Shown here: piece by piece, positions 25,017 to 33,814 of the stretch | How positions within the stretch are numbered: the stretch's first letter is position 1 | Layout: every line of letters starts with the position of its first letter | NCBI GenBank assembly: GCA_963749605.1 | Contig: CAVVNN010000004.1 | Span: 620,001 to 684,000 of the forward strand | DNA length: 64,000 bases | Source: CAVVNN01 sp963749605 | GTDB lineage: Bacteria > Actinomycetota > Thermoleophilia > Solirubrobacterales > 70-9 | Direction: 5' to 3' | Translations under genes and position numbers: made by a program | Notes under the pieces: model-generated | What the model saw: only the letters and a program-made list of their open reading frames with translations | Database searches by the model: none | Told to the model about the DNA's origin: nothing

Positions 25017-26717
25017 TCAGGCTACCGGCTGCGATTCGCGCGTGGGCGATGTGGCGCTAGCGCTGCGATGGGCGATCGCCTCGCGGATGTCACGCATCGG
25101 CCGGGAGCTGCGGACGTCGGGCAGCACGTCGAAGTTGTGAGGCTCGGGGGGTGAGAGCGTGAACCACTCGAGCGAATCGGCGCCCCATGGGTCGTGGCCG
25201 GCCTCCGCACCTCCGGTGCGGCTGAGGATTGCGTTGACCAGCGTCATCACGATCCCGATTGCGAGGACGAAGGCGCCGATCGAGGCGATCAGGTTGTACG
25301 TGTTGACGCCCGTCCCATCGAAGAACTTGTAGGCGTCGATCACCTCGCTCCGGTAGGCGCCGGCGAAGAAGAGAGGGACGAAGGCCGCGAGGATGCCCAC
25401 CGCCATCGTCCAGAAGGAGATCCGCGCCAGGCTCTCGCCCATCGTCCGCCCGGTCATCTTCGGGAACCAATAGTGGAGTGCGGCGAAGCCGCCGAAGACG
25501 CTGCCGCCGACCAGGGCGAAGTGGGTCGCCGCGGTGGCGTCGGTCGTGTTCTTCAGCTCCCAGGCGGCGCCGACCATCGATTGCTGGACCTCGGCGCCGA
25601 GGCCGATCGAGATCGCCGAGATCGCGCCCACCGCGAAGAGCAGCGGCGCCCGCATCTGCAACGCGCCCCCGGTCATCGTCGCGATCAGGTTGAAGACGAC
25701 GAGGCCGAAGGGCACGATCAGCGCCAGCGACACGATCATCGCGAAGTACATCCAGCCGATCCCGATCGGCGCGGTCAGCATGTTCTGCATCCAGGAGAGC
25801 GTGCCGATCGCCGCGATCGCCACCAGCGAGCCGATCGTCGCGCCTCGGTTGAACAACGGCTTGCGGGCGAAGACGGGGACGATCTCGGCGATCGCGCCGA
25901 AGGCCGCGATCAGGATCAGCATGTAGGCGCCGGTGTAGAAGATCCAGCTCAGGTGCTGCCAGAGCAGCGGCGCCCCGCCAGAGCCGTCGGCGAAGAAGAC
26001 GCCGTCGAAGTTGCGGTCGATCATCAGCATCGTGATCGCGGCCAGCATCACCGGCCCGATCACCAGCAGCAGCCACGAGGAGATCGCCCCGGCCCAGGCG
26101 AAGACCGGCAGTCGCCGCCAGGCCATCCCGGGGGCGCGCATGTTGCGAATCGTCGTCACCAGGTTTATCGCGATCAGGACGAAGCCAAGCGTCGCCAGAC
26201 CGCTCGCGGTGGCCCAGGCGTCGACCCCGTTGTTGGAGAGGAAGGCCGGTTCGGAGAGCGGCGCCAGTGGATTCACCCCGGCCTCCGACGGGGTGAAGAG
26301 ATAGCCGGCGTAGAGCACGGTGGCGCCGGCGATGTAGAGCCAGGCGCCAATCTGGCCCAACCGCGGCAGCGCGGTTCCCCGCGCGCCGATCTGCAGCGGC
26401 GTCACGTAGTAGAAGAGGCCCAGCGCGAGTGGGATCGCAAAGAAGAAGATCGCCGTCGCTCCATACAGGGAGAGCATCCGGTTGAAGGTGACGGGGGAGA
26501 GGAAGGTGTTGTCCGGCACCGCCAGCTGCAGCCGCATCAGCAACAGCTCGACGAGGGCGACGAAGAGGAAGCCCAGCGAGGCGGTGACGAGGATGCGGCC
26601 GACGTCCTTGTGGTCGGCGCTGGAAGCGAGCTCGACCCAGCGCGGCCGCTGCCGCGGAAAGCCTTCGGTGACCAGCTCCGGACGCGCCGTTCCGTTCACG
26701 GGCAAGCGTTCGCTCAC
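25017..26717 (-). CDS. cytochrome c oxidase subunit I-like protein lacking nearly all metal ligands
   Basis: 566 residues, GTG start overlapping the subunit II-like stop (GTGA). The subunit I fold is obvious: TPLQIGAR, RNMRAPGMAWRRLPVF, EIVPVFARK, HYWFPKMTGR, 12 TM helices. Against canonical motifs: the heme a His of helix II (MHG) is Tyr85 in SLYG; GHPEVY is Y261-T-G-A-Y-M, losing the CuB His, Glu and cross-linked Tyr; the CuB His pair is Q311-N312; the heme a3 His in AHFHYV is Ala397; only the second His (H399) remains. D-channel Asp is Gly114 and K-channel Lys is Val340. It cannot be a working heme-copper oxidase as the family is understood. No subunit III gene is present. Confidence 0.93.
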   Translation of the reverse strand: MSERLPVNGTARPELVTEGFPRQRPRWVELASSADHKDVGRILVTASLGFLFVALVELLLMRLQLAVPDNTFLSPVTFNRMLSLYGATAIFFFAIPLALGLFYYVTPLQIGARGTALPRLGQIGAWLYIAGATVLYAGYLFTPSEAGVNPLAPLSEPAFLSNNGVDAWATASGLATLGFVLIAINLVTTIRNMRAPGMAWRRLPVFAWAGAISSWLLLVIGPVMLAAITMLMIDRNFDGVFFADGSGGAPLLWQHLSWIFYTGAYMLILIAAFGAIAEIVPVFARKPLFNRGATIGSLVAIAAIGTLSWMQNMLTAPIGIGWMYFAMIVSLALIVPFGLVVFNLIATMTGGALQMRAPLLFAVGAISAISIGLGAEVQQSMVGAAWELKNTTDATAATHFALVGGSVFGGFAALHYWFPKMTGRTMGESLARISFWTMAVGILAAFVPLFFAGAYRSEVIDAYKFFDGTGVNTYNLIASIGAFVLAIGIVMTLVNAILSRTGGAEAGHDPWGADSLEWFTLSPPEPHNFDVLPDVRSSRPMRDIREAIAHRSASATSPTRESQPVA

Positions 26718-27412
26718 GGGACTTCTCCGTTTTGGATCAGGCCGACCACTCGTTCCTGGGCCGCTTCGATGTCGGCCTTCTGGCGTTCGACGAAAGCTTC
26801 GTATTCCCCGGGGGAGACGACTTCGACCTCGGTGCGCATCGACGCGTAGGCCTGCCCGGACAGGGTCGCGGCCTGGCCGTCGAAGGTGCCTTCTTCGTCG
26901 GCCCGGAAGACGACCTCGTTGACCTTGCCGGGCACCGCGTCGCGCTTGCCGGAGAGGTCGGGGACGTCCCAGGTGTGGACGACGTCGGTGGAGACGAGAT
27001 TGAGGACGACGGCTGTGTCGACCGGGACGACCAGCTTGTAGTAGGAGAAGGCGCCGTTCGGGTAGTCGTAGCGCCACAGCCACTGCTGACCGGTTGCTTC
27101 GATCGTCAGGGGCTGGGAGTGGGCGGCGGCGAGCCCGGCCGGCCCGGTTGCCGGCGTCTGGCGTGCCCTGTCGGTGTAGATGAGACTGAGGACGAGGATC
27201 GCCGCGGCGAAGACGGTCAGCGCTGCGCCGGCCCGAAACTGGACTCGCCGCCCGCCGCCCGTCTGGCGTGGCTCGGCGCCGCGCTCGCCGCGGTAGCGGC
27301 GCACGGCGTAGACCAGCGCGACGTTGATTGCTACGACGACGATCGCCGCGGCGACGAAGCCGATCCAAAGCAGGGTGTCGATCTGGCCGGTGCCAGGAGA
27401 GTGGGGCGCCAA
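26714..27412 (-). CDS. cytochrome c oxidase subunit II-like protein without a CuA site
   Basis: 232 residues: two TM helices (about 13-37 and 61-79), then the extracellular cupredoxin domain. The family scaffold is clear in GQQWLWRYDYPNG, STDVVHTWDVPDLSGKRD and VVSPGEYEAFV. The CuA loop GQCAELCGxGHxxM reads GQAATLSGQAYASM: both Cys are Ala181 and Ser185, the bridging Glu is Thr183, the His is Tyr189; only His146 and Met192 remain. It is the first gene of the minus-strand operon and overlaps the equally altered subunit I-like gene. It may be structural or bind another partner. Confidence 0.92.
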   Translation of the reverse strand: MAPHSPGTGQIDTLLWIGFVAAAIVVVAINVALVYAVRRYRGERGAEPRQTGGGRRVQFRAGAALTVFAAAILVLSLIYTDRARQTPATGPAGLAAAHSQPLTIEATGQQWLWRYDYPNGAFSYYKLVVPVDTAVVLNLVSTDVVHTWDVPDLSGKRDAVPGKVNEVVFRADEEGTFDGQAATLSGQAYASMRTEVEVVSPGEYEAFVERQKADIEAAQERVVGLIQNGEVP

Positions 27413-27478
27413 AGCGCGGCCATTCTAATCACGCGGGCGGCTCCCGGGGTCGAGTGCCGACCTATACTCGCCGACCCT

Positions 27479-28423
27479 ATGCGGAGGCGATCTCGTCCAT
27501 CCCCGGCGCTTCGCGTGGCGGTGCGCGCCGGAGCGGCGTCGGCGCTGGCCGCCGCGGTGGTCGTGCCGCTGCTCCGCCGTCGCCTCAGTGTTCCCGGCCC
27601 GGTGACGATCGCCGTTTGCGCCGGTGGGCCTCTGGGCCTCTCGGTGCTGATGCCACGCTCGAAGAAGCGCGACGTCGTCCTCTTTGCGCTGCAGATGTGG
27701 GCCTTCACGATGGTCCACGAAATCCCATACGACGACCCGGAGCGCCTCCGCCGCCGGTTGCGCGCCGGCTATCCGATCGCGATCGACCGCGCCCTCGGCG
27801 GCGGCCGCCTCCCCAACGCCCGCCTGCAGCGCGCCCTCTCCCGCTTCCGTGGCGTGAAGGAGATGGACCGCGCGCTCACCTGGGTCCACTGGCTCTGGTT
27901 CCTCGAGCCCTACCTTGCCCTGGTCCTGATCCTGCTCAGGCACAACCGGCGCTTCCCGCGAGCGGCGCGCCAGATGGCTGCGGTTTTCGACATCGGCTGC
28001 GCCGTCTACTTCATCGCTCCGACGGCGCCTCCGTGGTGGTCCTCCGAGCAGGGGATCGCCGGCGAAGAGGTGCGGCGGATCATGATCGGGGTGGGTGAAG
28101 AGACCTGGGGCTCCGCCTGGCCGGGCATGTACAGAGCGCTCGGCAGCAATCCCTGGGCGGCGATGCCCTCTCTTCACTTCGCCACGGCGCTGACGGCAGC
28201 GCTCTCCCTCTCGGAGGCCGGGCGCGCCGAGGGTGCGCTCGGCTGGGGCTACGCGCTCAGCCTCGGCTTCGCGCTCGTCTACCTGGGCGAGCATTACGTC
28301 ACGGATCTCGCCGCCGGGGCGCTGCTGGTCGCCGCCGTCAGGCGTGGGGAGCCGCTGGCTGAGCCGCTCGTGCTGCGGGTGAACGGGGTTCTGCAGAACT
28401 TGGAGCGCCTCGCGAGCGGGTAG
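27479..28423 (+). CDS. PAP2/inositolphosphotransferase-like membrane protein
   Basis: 314 residues with about six TM helices. PAP2 motifs 2 and 3 are visible as WAAMPSLHFATAL and YLGEHYVTDLAAG (His and Asp). The first motif (KxxxxxxRP) is replaced by the IAPTAPPWW segment typical of the AUR1-like branch that transfers phosphoinositol or removes lipid phosphates. It diverges from the oxidase-like operon across a 66-bp gap and is followed 10 bp later by a UPF0104-type gene, suggesting a lipid-modification pair. Confidence 0.85.
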   Translation: MRRRSRPSPALRVAVRAGAASALAAAVVVPLLRRRLSVPGPVTIAVCAGGPLGLSVLMPRSKKRDVVLFALQMWAFTMVHEIPYDDPERLRRRLRAGYPIAIDRALGGGRLPNARLQRALSRFRGVKEMDRALTWVHWLWFLEPYLALVLILLRHNRRFPRAARQMAAVFDIGCAVYFIAPTAPPWWSSEQGIAGEEVRRIMIGVGEETWGSAWPGMYRALGSNPWAAMPSLHFATALTAALSLSEAGRAEGALGWGYALSLGFALVYLGEHYVTDLAAGALLVAAVRRGEPLAEPLVLRVNGVLQNLERLASG

Positions 28424-28433
28424 CTTCCCCAGA

Positions 28434-29555
28434 GTGTCTCCGGAGGACTCGGCGAACGGCAACGAGACCGTCGAGCTGCCGCTCTTCACCACGCGGCGCC
28501 TGGTGCAGACGGTAATCGTCGTCCTCGCGCTGCTGGGCGGGATCTACTTCCTCTTCCCGAAGCTGGTCGGGCTGAGCGACGCGCTGAGCAAGCTCGACGA
28601 AGCCGACCCCATCTGGATCGTCATCGCGATCGGCTTCAACGTCGTCGCCTTCGCCACCTACATCGCGCTCTTCAAGGCGGTCGTCGGCGGCAGGGTTCTG
28701 CCGCTCACCTGGGCCGAGACCTATGAGATCAACATGGCCGGGCTGGCGGCGACGCTGCTCTTCTCGGCGGCCGGCGCCGGCGGGATCGTGCTCACCTTCT
28801 GGGCGTTGCGCAAGGCCGGGATGCCCCGCCGCGACGTGGCGCGGCGGATGGTCGCCTTCCTCACCCTTCACTACGCCTTCTACCCGATCGCGCTGATCGT
28901 CTTCGGCGTGCTGCTGCGCACCGGCGTCCTCGACGGCAACCACTCCGTCGAGCTGACGATCGTCCCGGCCGCGGTCGCCGGATTGCTGCTCGTGGTCGGC
29001 GTGCTGATCGCCCTGATCCCCCCGGACCTGGAGCGGCGTGTTGCGCCGTTCGTGCGCGGCGAGCGCGGCCGCTCGATCGCTCATGCGGTCGCCAGGGTGC
29101 CGGCGACCGTCGGGGAGGGGTTCCGGTTTGCGCTCGGCCTCTTCGCCCATCCCTCGCGTGGGGGGCTGGCGGTGCTCGGCGCCGCCGGCTTCTGGGCCGC
29201 AAACATCGGCATCCTCTGGGCCGCCTTCCACGCCTTCGGCGTCCACGTTCCGCTCGCGGTCGTCGTCCAGGGTTTCTTCCTCGGCATGGTCGCCAACCTC
29301 TTCCCACTCGCGCCGGCCGGCGTGGGGGCGGTCGACGCGGGGATGATCGGCGCCTTCGTCCTCTTCGGCCTGCCCGAGGACACGATCTTCCCGGCGGTCC
29401 TGATCTACCGGCTGGTCGCCTTCTGGATGCCGATCCCGTTCGGCGTCTTCGCCTTCTTCCAGCTGCGAAAAAGGGTCGGCGAGTGGGAAGCGGAGGGGTT
29501 GCCGGTCGACCGTGGCCCGTCCGCGGAATCGGAGCTGGAGCCGGCCGCCCGGTGA
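28434..29555 (+). CDS. UPF0104/lysylphosphatidylglycerol synthase TM-region family protein
   Basis: 373 residues from a GTG. About eight TM helices; the family signature segments are LLFSAAGAGGIVLTFWALRK, LFPLAPAGVGAVDAGMIGAF and the terminal ILIYRLVAFWMPIP-like stretch. It is the membrane flippase-like domain without the soluble synthetase domain of MprF. It is probably co-transcribed with the PAP2 gene. The lipid handled is unknown. Confidence 0.85.
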   Translation: MSPEDSANGNETVELPLFTTRRLVQTVIVVLALLGGIYFLFPKLVGLSDALSKLDEADPIWIVIAIGFNVVAFATYIALFKAVVGGRVLPLTWAETYEINMAGLAATLLFSAAGAGGIVLTFWALRKAGMPRRDVARRMVAFLTLHYAFYPIALIVFGVLLRTGVLDGNHSVELTIVPAAVAGLLLVVGVLIALIPPDLERRVAPFVRGERGRSIAHAVARVPATVGEGFRFALGLFAHPSRGGLAVLGAAGFWAANIGILWAAFHAFGVHVPLAVVVQGFFLGMVANLFPLAPAGVGAVDAGMIGAFVLFGLPEDTIFPAVLIYRLVAFWMPIPFGVFAFFQLRKRVGEWEAEGLPVDRGPSAESELEPAAR

Positions 29556-29577
29556 GCGGCGGCGGTTGACCGGATCG

Positions 29578-29602
29578 TTACTATAAAAAGTAAAGTAATA
29601 CT
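29578..29602. promoter_or_regulatory. AT-rich repeat element upstream of thioredoxin reductase
   Basis: TTACT-ATAAAA-AGTAA-AGTAA-TACT: one inverted and two direct copies of a TTACT/AGTAA half-site in a strongly GC-rich genome, 16-40 bp before the trxB ATG. A TTGACC at 29566-29571 could be a -35. It looks like a core promoter overlapped by an operator; the regulator is unknown. Confidence 0.6.
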
Positions 29603-29617
29603 CTTAGGCGGCGAAAG

Positions 29618-30628
29618 ATGGTTGACGAGAAGAAGGTCGAGAACGTGATCGTCGTCGGTGGCGGGCCCGCGGGCTACACCGCGGCGCTCTACACCGCGCG
29701 CGCCAACCTCGAGCCCCTCGTCTTCGAGGGATTCCAGTGGGGCGGCCAGCTTCAGAACACGACCGACGTCGAGAACTACCCGGGTTACCCCGAGGGGATC
29801 ATGGGCCCGGAGATGATGAGCCAGTTCCGTGCCCAGGCGGAGCGATTCGGGACCCGGTTCGTCACCGACGACGTCGACCGGATCGAGCTCTCCGACGGCG
29901 GCGTGCAGAAGGTCTTCCTCGGCGACGAGGAGCACCGGGCGAAGACCGTGATCCTGGCGATGGGGGCGGAACCGCGCCGGCTCGGCATCCCCGGCGAGCT
30001 GGAGCTGAGCGGCTGCGGCGTCTCCACCTGCGGCGTCTGCGATGGCGCTTTCTTCAAGGACAAGGCTGTGATCGTGATCGGCGGCGGCGACTCGGCGATG
30101 GAGGACGCGATCTTCGTCTCCAAGTTCGCCAGCGAGCTGACCATCGTCAACCGCCGCGACGAGTTCCGCGCTTCGAAGATCATGCAGGAGCGGGCCGCGG
30201 AGCGGTCCAACATCGACTTCAAGACCCCCTTCGTCGCGGAGGAGTTCGCCGGCGGTGCCGGCGGCAAGCTCGACCACGTGCGGCTGCGCAACGCGGAGAC
30301 CGGCGAGATCGAGGACTTCAGCACCGAGGGCGCGTTCGTCGCGATCGGCCACATCCCCAAATCGGAGGTCGTGCGCGGCCAGGTCGACACCGACGAGGAC
30401 GGCTACATCCTCACCCAGTCCGGCTCGACCAAGACCAACCTCGCCGGGGTCTTCGCCGTCGGCGACGTCGTCGACCGCACCTACCGCCAGGCGGTCACCG
30501 CCGCCGGCACCGGCTGCATGGGCGCCCTCGACGCCGAGTGGTACCTCCGCGACACCCCGCCACTGGCCGAGGCCCACTGGATGCCCGGCGGCGAGCCAGT
30601 CGAGATCGCCCCGGCGCCGGGCTCCTAG
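29618..30628 (+). CDS. trxB: thioredoxin reductase
   Basis: 336 residues. FAD motif IVVGGGPAGYTAALYTARAN, the redox-active CGVCDGAFF (CxxC), the NADPH motif VIVIGGGDSAMEDAIFVSKF and the C-terminal FAD contact GVFAVGDVVDRTYRQAVTAA are all intact. It transfers electrons from NADPH to thioredoxin in the cytoplasm. Thioredoxin itself is not adjacent. It converges on and overlaps the hydroxyacyl-CoA dehydrogenase gene by 4 bp. Its upstream AT-rich element suggests specific control. Confidence 0.95.
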   Translation: MVDEKKVENVIVVGGGPAGYTAALYTARANLEPLVFEGFQWGGQLQNTTDVENYPGYPEGIMGPEMMSQFRAQAERFGTRFVTDDVDRIELSDGGVQKVFLGDEEHRAKTVILAMGAEPRRLGIPGELELSGCGVSTCGVCDGAFFKDKAVIVIGGGDSAMEDAIFVSKFASELTIVNRRDEFRASKIMQERAAERSNIDFKTPFVAEEFAGGAGGKLDHVRLRNAETGEIEDFSTEGAFVAIGHIPKSEVVRGQVDTDEDGYILTQSGSTKTNLAGVFAVGDVVDRTYRQAVTAAGTGCMGALDAEWYLRDTPPLAEAHWMPGGEPVEIAPAPGS

Positions 30629-31839
30629 CCCTCCCGGCTGCGAAGCCGAGGGGCCGGGCGGTAGGCCTCGCCGTGTGAGCGCTCCAGATCCTCGAGCAGC
30701 GCGACGGCGCGCTCGGCGCCGATCGACTCGGTCAGCTCCAATGGGCCGAGCGGCCAGTTGAAGCCGAGGCGCATCGCGGTGTCCATGTCGGCGGGGGAGC
30801 CGACCTCCTCTTCGAGCGCGAAGGCCGCCTCGTTGGCGATTTGGGCGATCAGGCGGGGGAGGATTCGCGGCCCTGAGGAGTCGATCTCGGACAGCTCGGC
30901 GGGATCAAGCGTCGTCCCGGCCGCCCCGCTGTTCCCGCGCCGCGTATTTCGGTGCGAAGGCAGAGCGGAGCTGGAGCCGGGGTTCTCGTCGTAGTCGTAG
31001 AAGCCCCGCCCGCTCTTGCGGCCGAGGAGACCTTCGCTCACCATCCGCTCCTGGATCGGGCTGGGTCGCCAGCGCTCGGGCTCGCCCCCCTGGGCGTAGA
31101 AGGAGCGGGCGACGCTGAGGTTGACGTCGAGCCCGATCAGGTCGATCAGTTCGAACGGGCCCATCCGGAAGCCGCCGCCGAGGCGGCAGACGCGGTCGAT
31201 CGTCTCGGCCTCGGCGATCCCGTCGGCGAGCATGCGCAGCGACTCCAGGGTGAAGGGGCGGGCGAGGCGGTTGGCGACGAAGCCGGGGCTGTCCTTGGCG
31301 CGGATCGGGGTGCGGCCCATGCGCGAGCCGACCGTCGCTGTGGCCTCGAGGGCATCCTCGCTCGAGTCCGCCGTGGCGACGACCTCGACCAGCTTCATCA
31401 GGGCGGGCGGGTTGAAGAAGTGCATGCCGACGATCCGCTCCGGGCTGGGCATCCCCTCGGCGATCGCTCTCACCGGCAGGGAGGAGGTGTTGCTGGCGAG
31501 GATCGTCTCCGGCCCGCAGGTCTCGGCCAGCGCAGCGAACAGCTCCCGCTTCAGCTTCAGGTCCTCGGGCGCCGCCTCGACCACCAGCTCGCACTCGCGG
31601 AGGTCGGCGAGGCTAGGCGCGGCGCCGGTGCCAGCGCTTGCCCGGTCGGCATCCTCTTCGCTCCACATCCCCTTCGAGGCGCCTTTCGCCAGCGCGCCGC
31701 GCAGCCGTTCCATGCCGGCGTCGAGCGCGGCCGGGATGGGGTCGTGCAGGCGGGTCTCGTAGCCGCCGAGCGCAGCGATCTGCGCGATCCCGGCCCCCAT
31801 CGTGCCGGCGCCGACGACGCCGACCCGCTCGACCTTCAA
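30625..31839 (-). CDS. 3-hydroxyacyl-CoA dehydrogenase
   Basis: 404 residues from a TTG overlapping the enoyl-CoA hydratase stop (TTGA). The NAD motif VGVVGAGTMGAGIAQIAAL, catalytic VGMHFFNPPALMKLVE, and SPGFVANRL are canonical. Two C-terminal dimerisation domains follow; between them is a low-complexity Ser/Arg/Gly insertion (about 275-305) unusual for the family. It oxidises 3-hydroxyacyl-CoA to 3-ketoacyl-CoA. It is the last gene of a beta-oxidation operon. Confidence 0.93.
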   Translation of the reverse strand: MKVERVGVVGAGTMGAGIAQIAALGGYETRLHDPIPAALDAGMERLRGALAKGASKGMWSEEDADRASAGTGAAPSLADLRECELVVEAAPEDLKLKRELFAALAETCGPETILASNTSSLPVRAIAEGMPSPERIVGMHFFNPPALMKLVEVVATADSSEDALEATATVGSRMGRTPIRAKDSPGFVANRLARPFTLESLRMLADGIAEAETIDRVCRLGGGFRMGPFELIDLIGLDVNLSVARSFYAQGGEPERWRPSPIQERMVSEGLLGRKSGRGFYDYDENPGSSSALPSHRNTRRGNSGAAGTTLDPAELSEIDSSGPRILPRLIAQIANEAAFALEEEVGSPADMDTAMRLGFNWPLGPLELTESIGAERAVALLEDLERSHGEAYRPAPRLRSREG

Positions 31840-32606
31840 CGTCCCTTGAACTCCGGGTCGCGCTTCTCGAGGAAAGCCTTCATTCCCTCGACCCGGTCCT
31901 CGGTCGCCATCGCCAGCTCGTACAGCCGCCGCTCGTTCTCCAGGCCCGCCGACATCGCGGTCTCCTCCGCCGCCAGCACGGCCTGCTTGGCGAGCCTTGC
32001 CGCGATCGGCGGCCGCTCGGCGACGGTCCGGGCCAGCTGCATCGCCGCGTCGAGCCATTCGTCTTCCCCCACCACCATGTTGACGAGGCCCAGCTCCCGC
32101 GCGGTTTCGGCATCGAAGCGGCGGCCGGTCAGCACGTACTCCATTGCCAGCTGCTTGCCCAGCACCCGCGCCAGGCGCTGGGTGCCGCCGCCCCCGGGGA
32201 TGATCCCCAGGTTGATCTCCGGCTGGCCGAACTTGGCGGTGTCGGAGGCGACGATCATGTCGCAGGCAAGCGCCAGCTCGCAACCCCCGCCCAATGCCCA
32301 GCCGGAGACGGCGGCGATCAGCGGAGTCTTCACCGCCGCGACCCGCCTCCAGAATGCCGCCGCCGGGTGGTAGAGGGCCTCGGCGAAGCTGCGCTCGCTC
32401 ATCGCCTTGATGTCGGCGCCAGCGGCGAAGACCTCGTCGGAGCCGGCGATCACGATGCAGCGCACCTCGGGGTCGGGATCGAGCCGCTCCAGCTCGGAGG
32501 CGATCCGCTCCATCACCTCAGGGGAGAGGGCGTTGCGGGCCTCCGGCCGGTTCAGTTGCAGCAGGGCGACGTTGCCGTCGAGCGCAGTCTCGACCAGCTC
32601 GGCCAA
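31836..32606 (-). CDS. enoyl-CoA hydratase/isomerase
   Basis: 256 residues of the crotonase fold. NRPEARNALSPEVMERI is the start signature; the oxyanion-hole segments are FAAGADIKAM and VSGWALGGGCELALACDMIV; PEINLGIIPGGGGTQRL carries the catalytic Glu region. It hydrates enoyl-CoA to 3-hydroxyacyl-CoA. It sits 3 bp after the acyl-CoA dehydrogenase stop. Confidence 0.94.
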   Translation of the reverse strand: MAELVETALDGNVALLQLNRPEARNALSPEVMERIASELERLDPDPEVRCIVIAGSDEVFAAGADIKAMSERSFAEALYHPAAAFWRRVAAVKTPLIAAVSGWALGGGCELALACDMIVASDTAKFGQPEINLGIIPGGGGTQRLARVLGKQLAMEYVLTGRRFDAETARELGLVNMVVGEDEWLDAAMQLARTVAERPPIAARLAKQAVLAAEETAMSAGLENERRLYELAMATEDRVEGMKAFLEKRDPEFKGR

Positions 32607-32609
32607 GGT

Positions 32610-33779
32610 CTACTCGACCTCCATCGGCGTCATCGCATTCACCCCCGTGGCGGCGCGCCCGATGATCAGCTTCTGGATCTGGGAGGTCCCCTCGTAGAGG
32701 GTCGTCACCCGGGCGTCGCGCAGGTAGCGCTCGACCGGGTAGTCGTCGACGTAGCCGGCGCCGCCGTGGACCTGGATCGCCAGGTTCGCGCACTCGACCG
32801 CCGACTCGGTCGCATACAGCTTCGCCACCGAGGTCTCCATCGTGTTCGGCTTGCCTTCGTCCTTCAGCACGCCCGCGCGGTAGACCAGCATCCGCGAGGC
32901 GTCGCGCTTGAGGATCATGTCGGCGATCATCTCCTGGACCAGCTGGAAGCGGGCCAGCGGCACGCCGAACTGCTTGCGCTCCGTCGCGTAGGCGACCGAG
33001 GCGTCGACGCAGCCGTCGCAGATGCCGACGCAGCCGGCGGCGACGCTGTAGCGGCCGTTGTCGAGGGCGCTCATCGCGACCTTGAAGCCGTCGCCGATCT
33101 CTCCCAGCATCGCGTCCTCGCCGACCTCGACCGAGTCGAGTGAGATCTCGCCGGTGTCGGAGGAGCGCAGCCCGAGCTTGCCGTGGATCTCCTGGGTGGT
33201 GAAGCCCTCGCTGGCGGTCGGGACCAGGAAGCAGGCGAGCCCGCGGTGCTTCTTCGCCGGGTCGGTCTGGGCGAAGATCAGCGCCACCTCGGAGAAGTTG
33301 GCGAGCGAGATCCACATCTTCTGGCCGCTGATCGACCAGCCCGCATCCGTCTTCGTGGCGCGGGTGCGCAGATTGGCGGCGTCGGAGCCGGTGTCGGGCT
33401 CGGTCAGGCCGAAGCAGCCGAGCGCCTCACCCGAGCAGAGCCGCGGCAACCACTTCTGCTTCTGCTCCTCGGTGCCCCAGCGCTCGATCGAGCCGGCGAC
33501 CAGCGACGTCTGCACCGAGACCACCGTGCGGGCGGAGGAGTCCGCACGGCCGACCTGCTCGACGATCAGCCCGTAGCCGATGTAGTCGAGGCCGCGGCCG
33601 CCGTATTTCTCGGCCACCGGCGCTCCCAGATAGCCGACCTCGCCGAGCTTGCTCGCCAGCTCGCGGTCGAAGCGCGCTGCGCGGTCGTTGTCGCGCACCC
33701 GGGGGAGGATCTCCCGGTCGGCGAACTCGCGCGCCGTTTCGGAGATCAGCCGCTGCTCGTCGGTCAACTGGAAATCCAT
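32610..33779 (-). CDS. acyl-CoA dehydrogenase (short/medium-chain type)
   Basis: 389 residues, the standard length. CFGLTEPDTGSDAANLRT, ISGQKMWISLANFSE and QVHGGAGYVDDYPVERYLRD are canonical, and the catalytic Glu is in TLYEGTSQIQKLIIGR. It oxidises acyl-CoA to enoyl-CoA with FAD, passing electrons to ETF. It is transcribed with the downstream hydratase and hydroxyacyl-CoA dehydrogenase. Confidence 0.95.
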   Translation of the reverse strand: MDFQLTDEQRLISETAREFADREILPRVRDNDRAARFDRELASKLGEVGYLGAPVAEKYGGRGLDYIGYGLIVEQVGRADSSARTVVSVQTSLVAGSIERWGTEEQKQKWLPRLCSGEALGCFGLTEPDTGSDAANLRTRATKTDAGWSISGQKMWISLANFSEVALIFAQTDPAKKHRGLACFLVPTASEGFTTQEIHGKLGLRSSDTGEISLDSVEVGEDAMLGEIGDGFKVAMSALDNGRYSVAAGCVGICDGCVDASVAYATERKQFGVPLARFQLVQEMIADMILKRDASRMLVYRAGVLKDEGKPNTMETSVAKLYATESAVECANLAIQVHGGAGYVDDYPVERYLRDARVTTLYEGTSQIQKLIIGRAATGVNAMTPMEVE

Positions 33780-33814
33780 CTCACCCCTGCTTTCTCAGGT
33801 TTCATTGCCACTGG

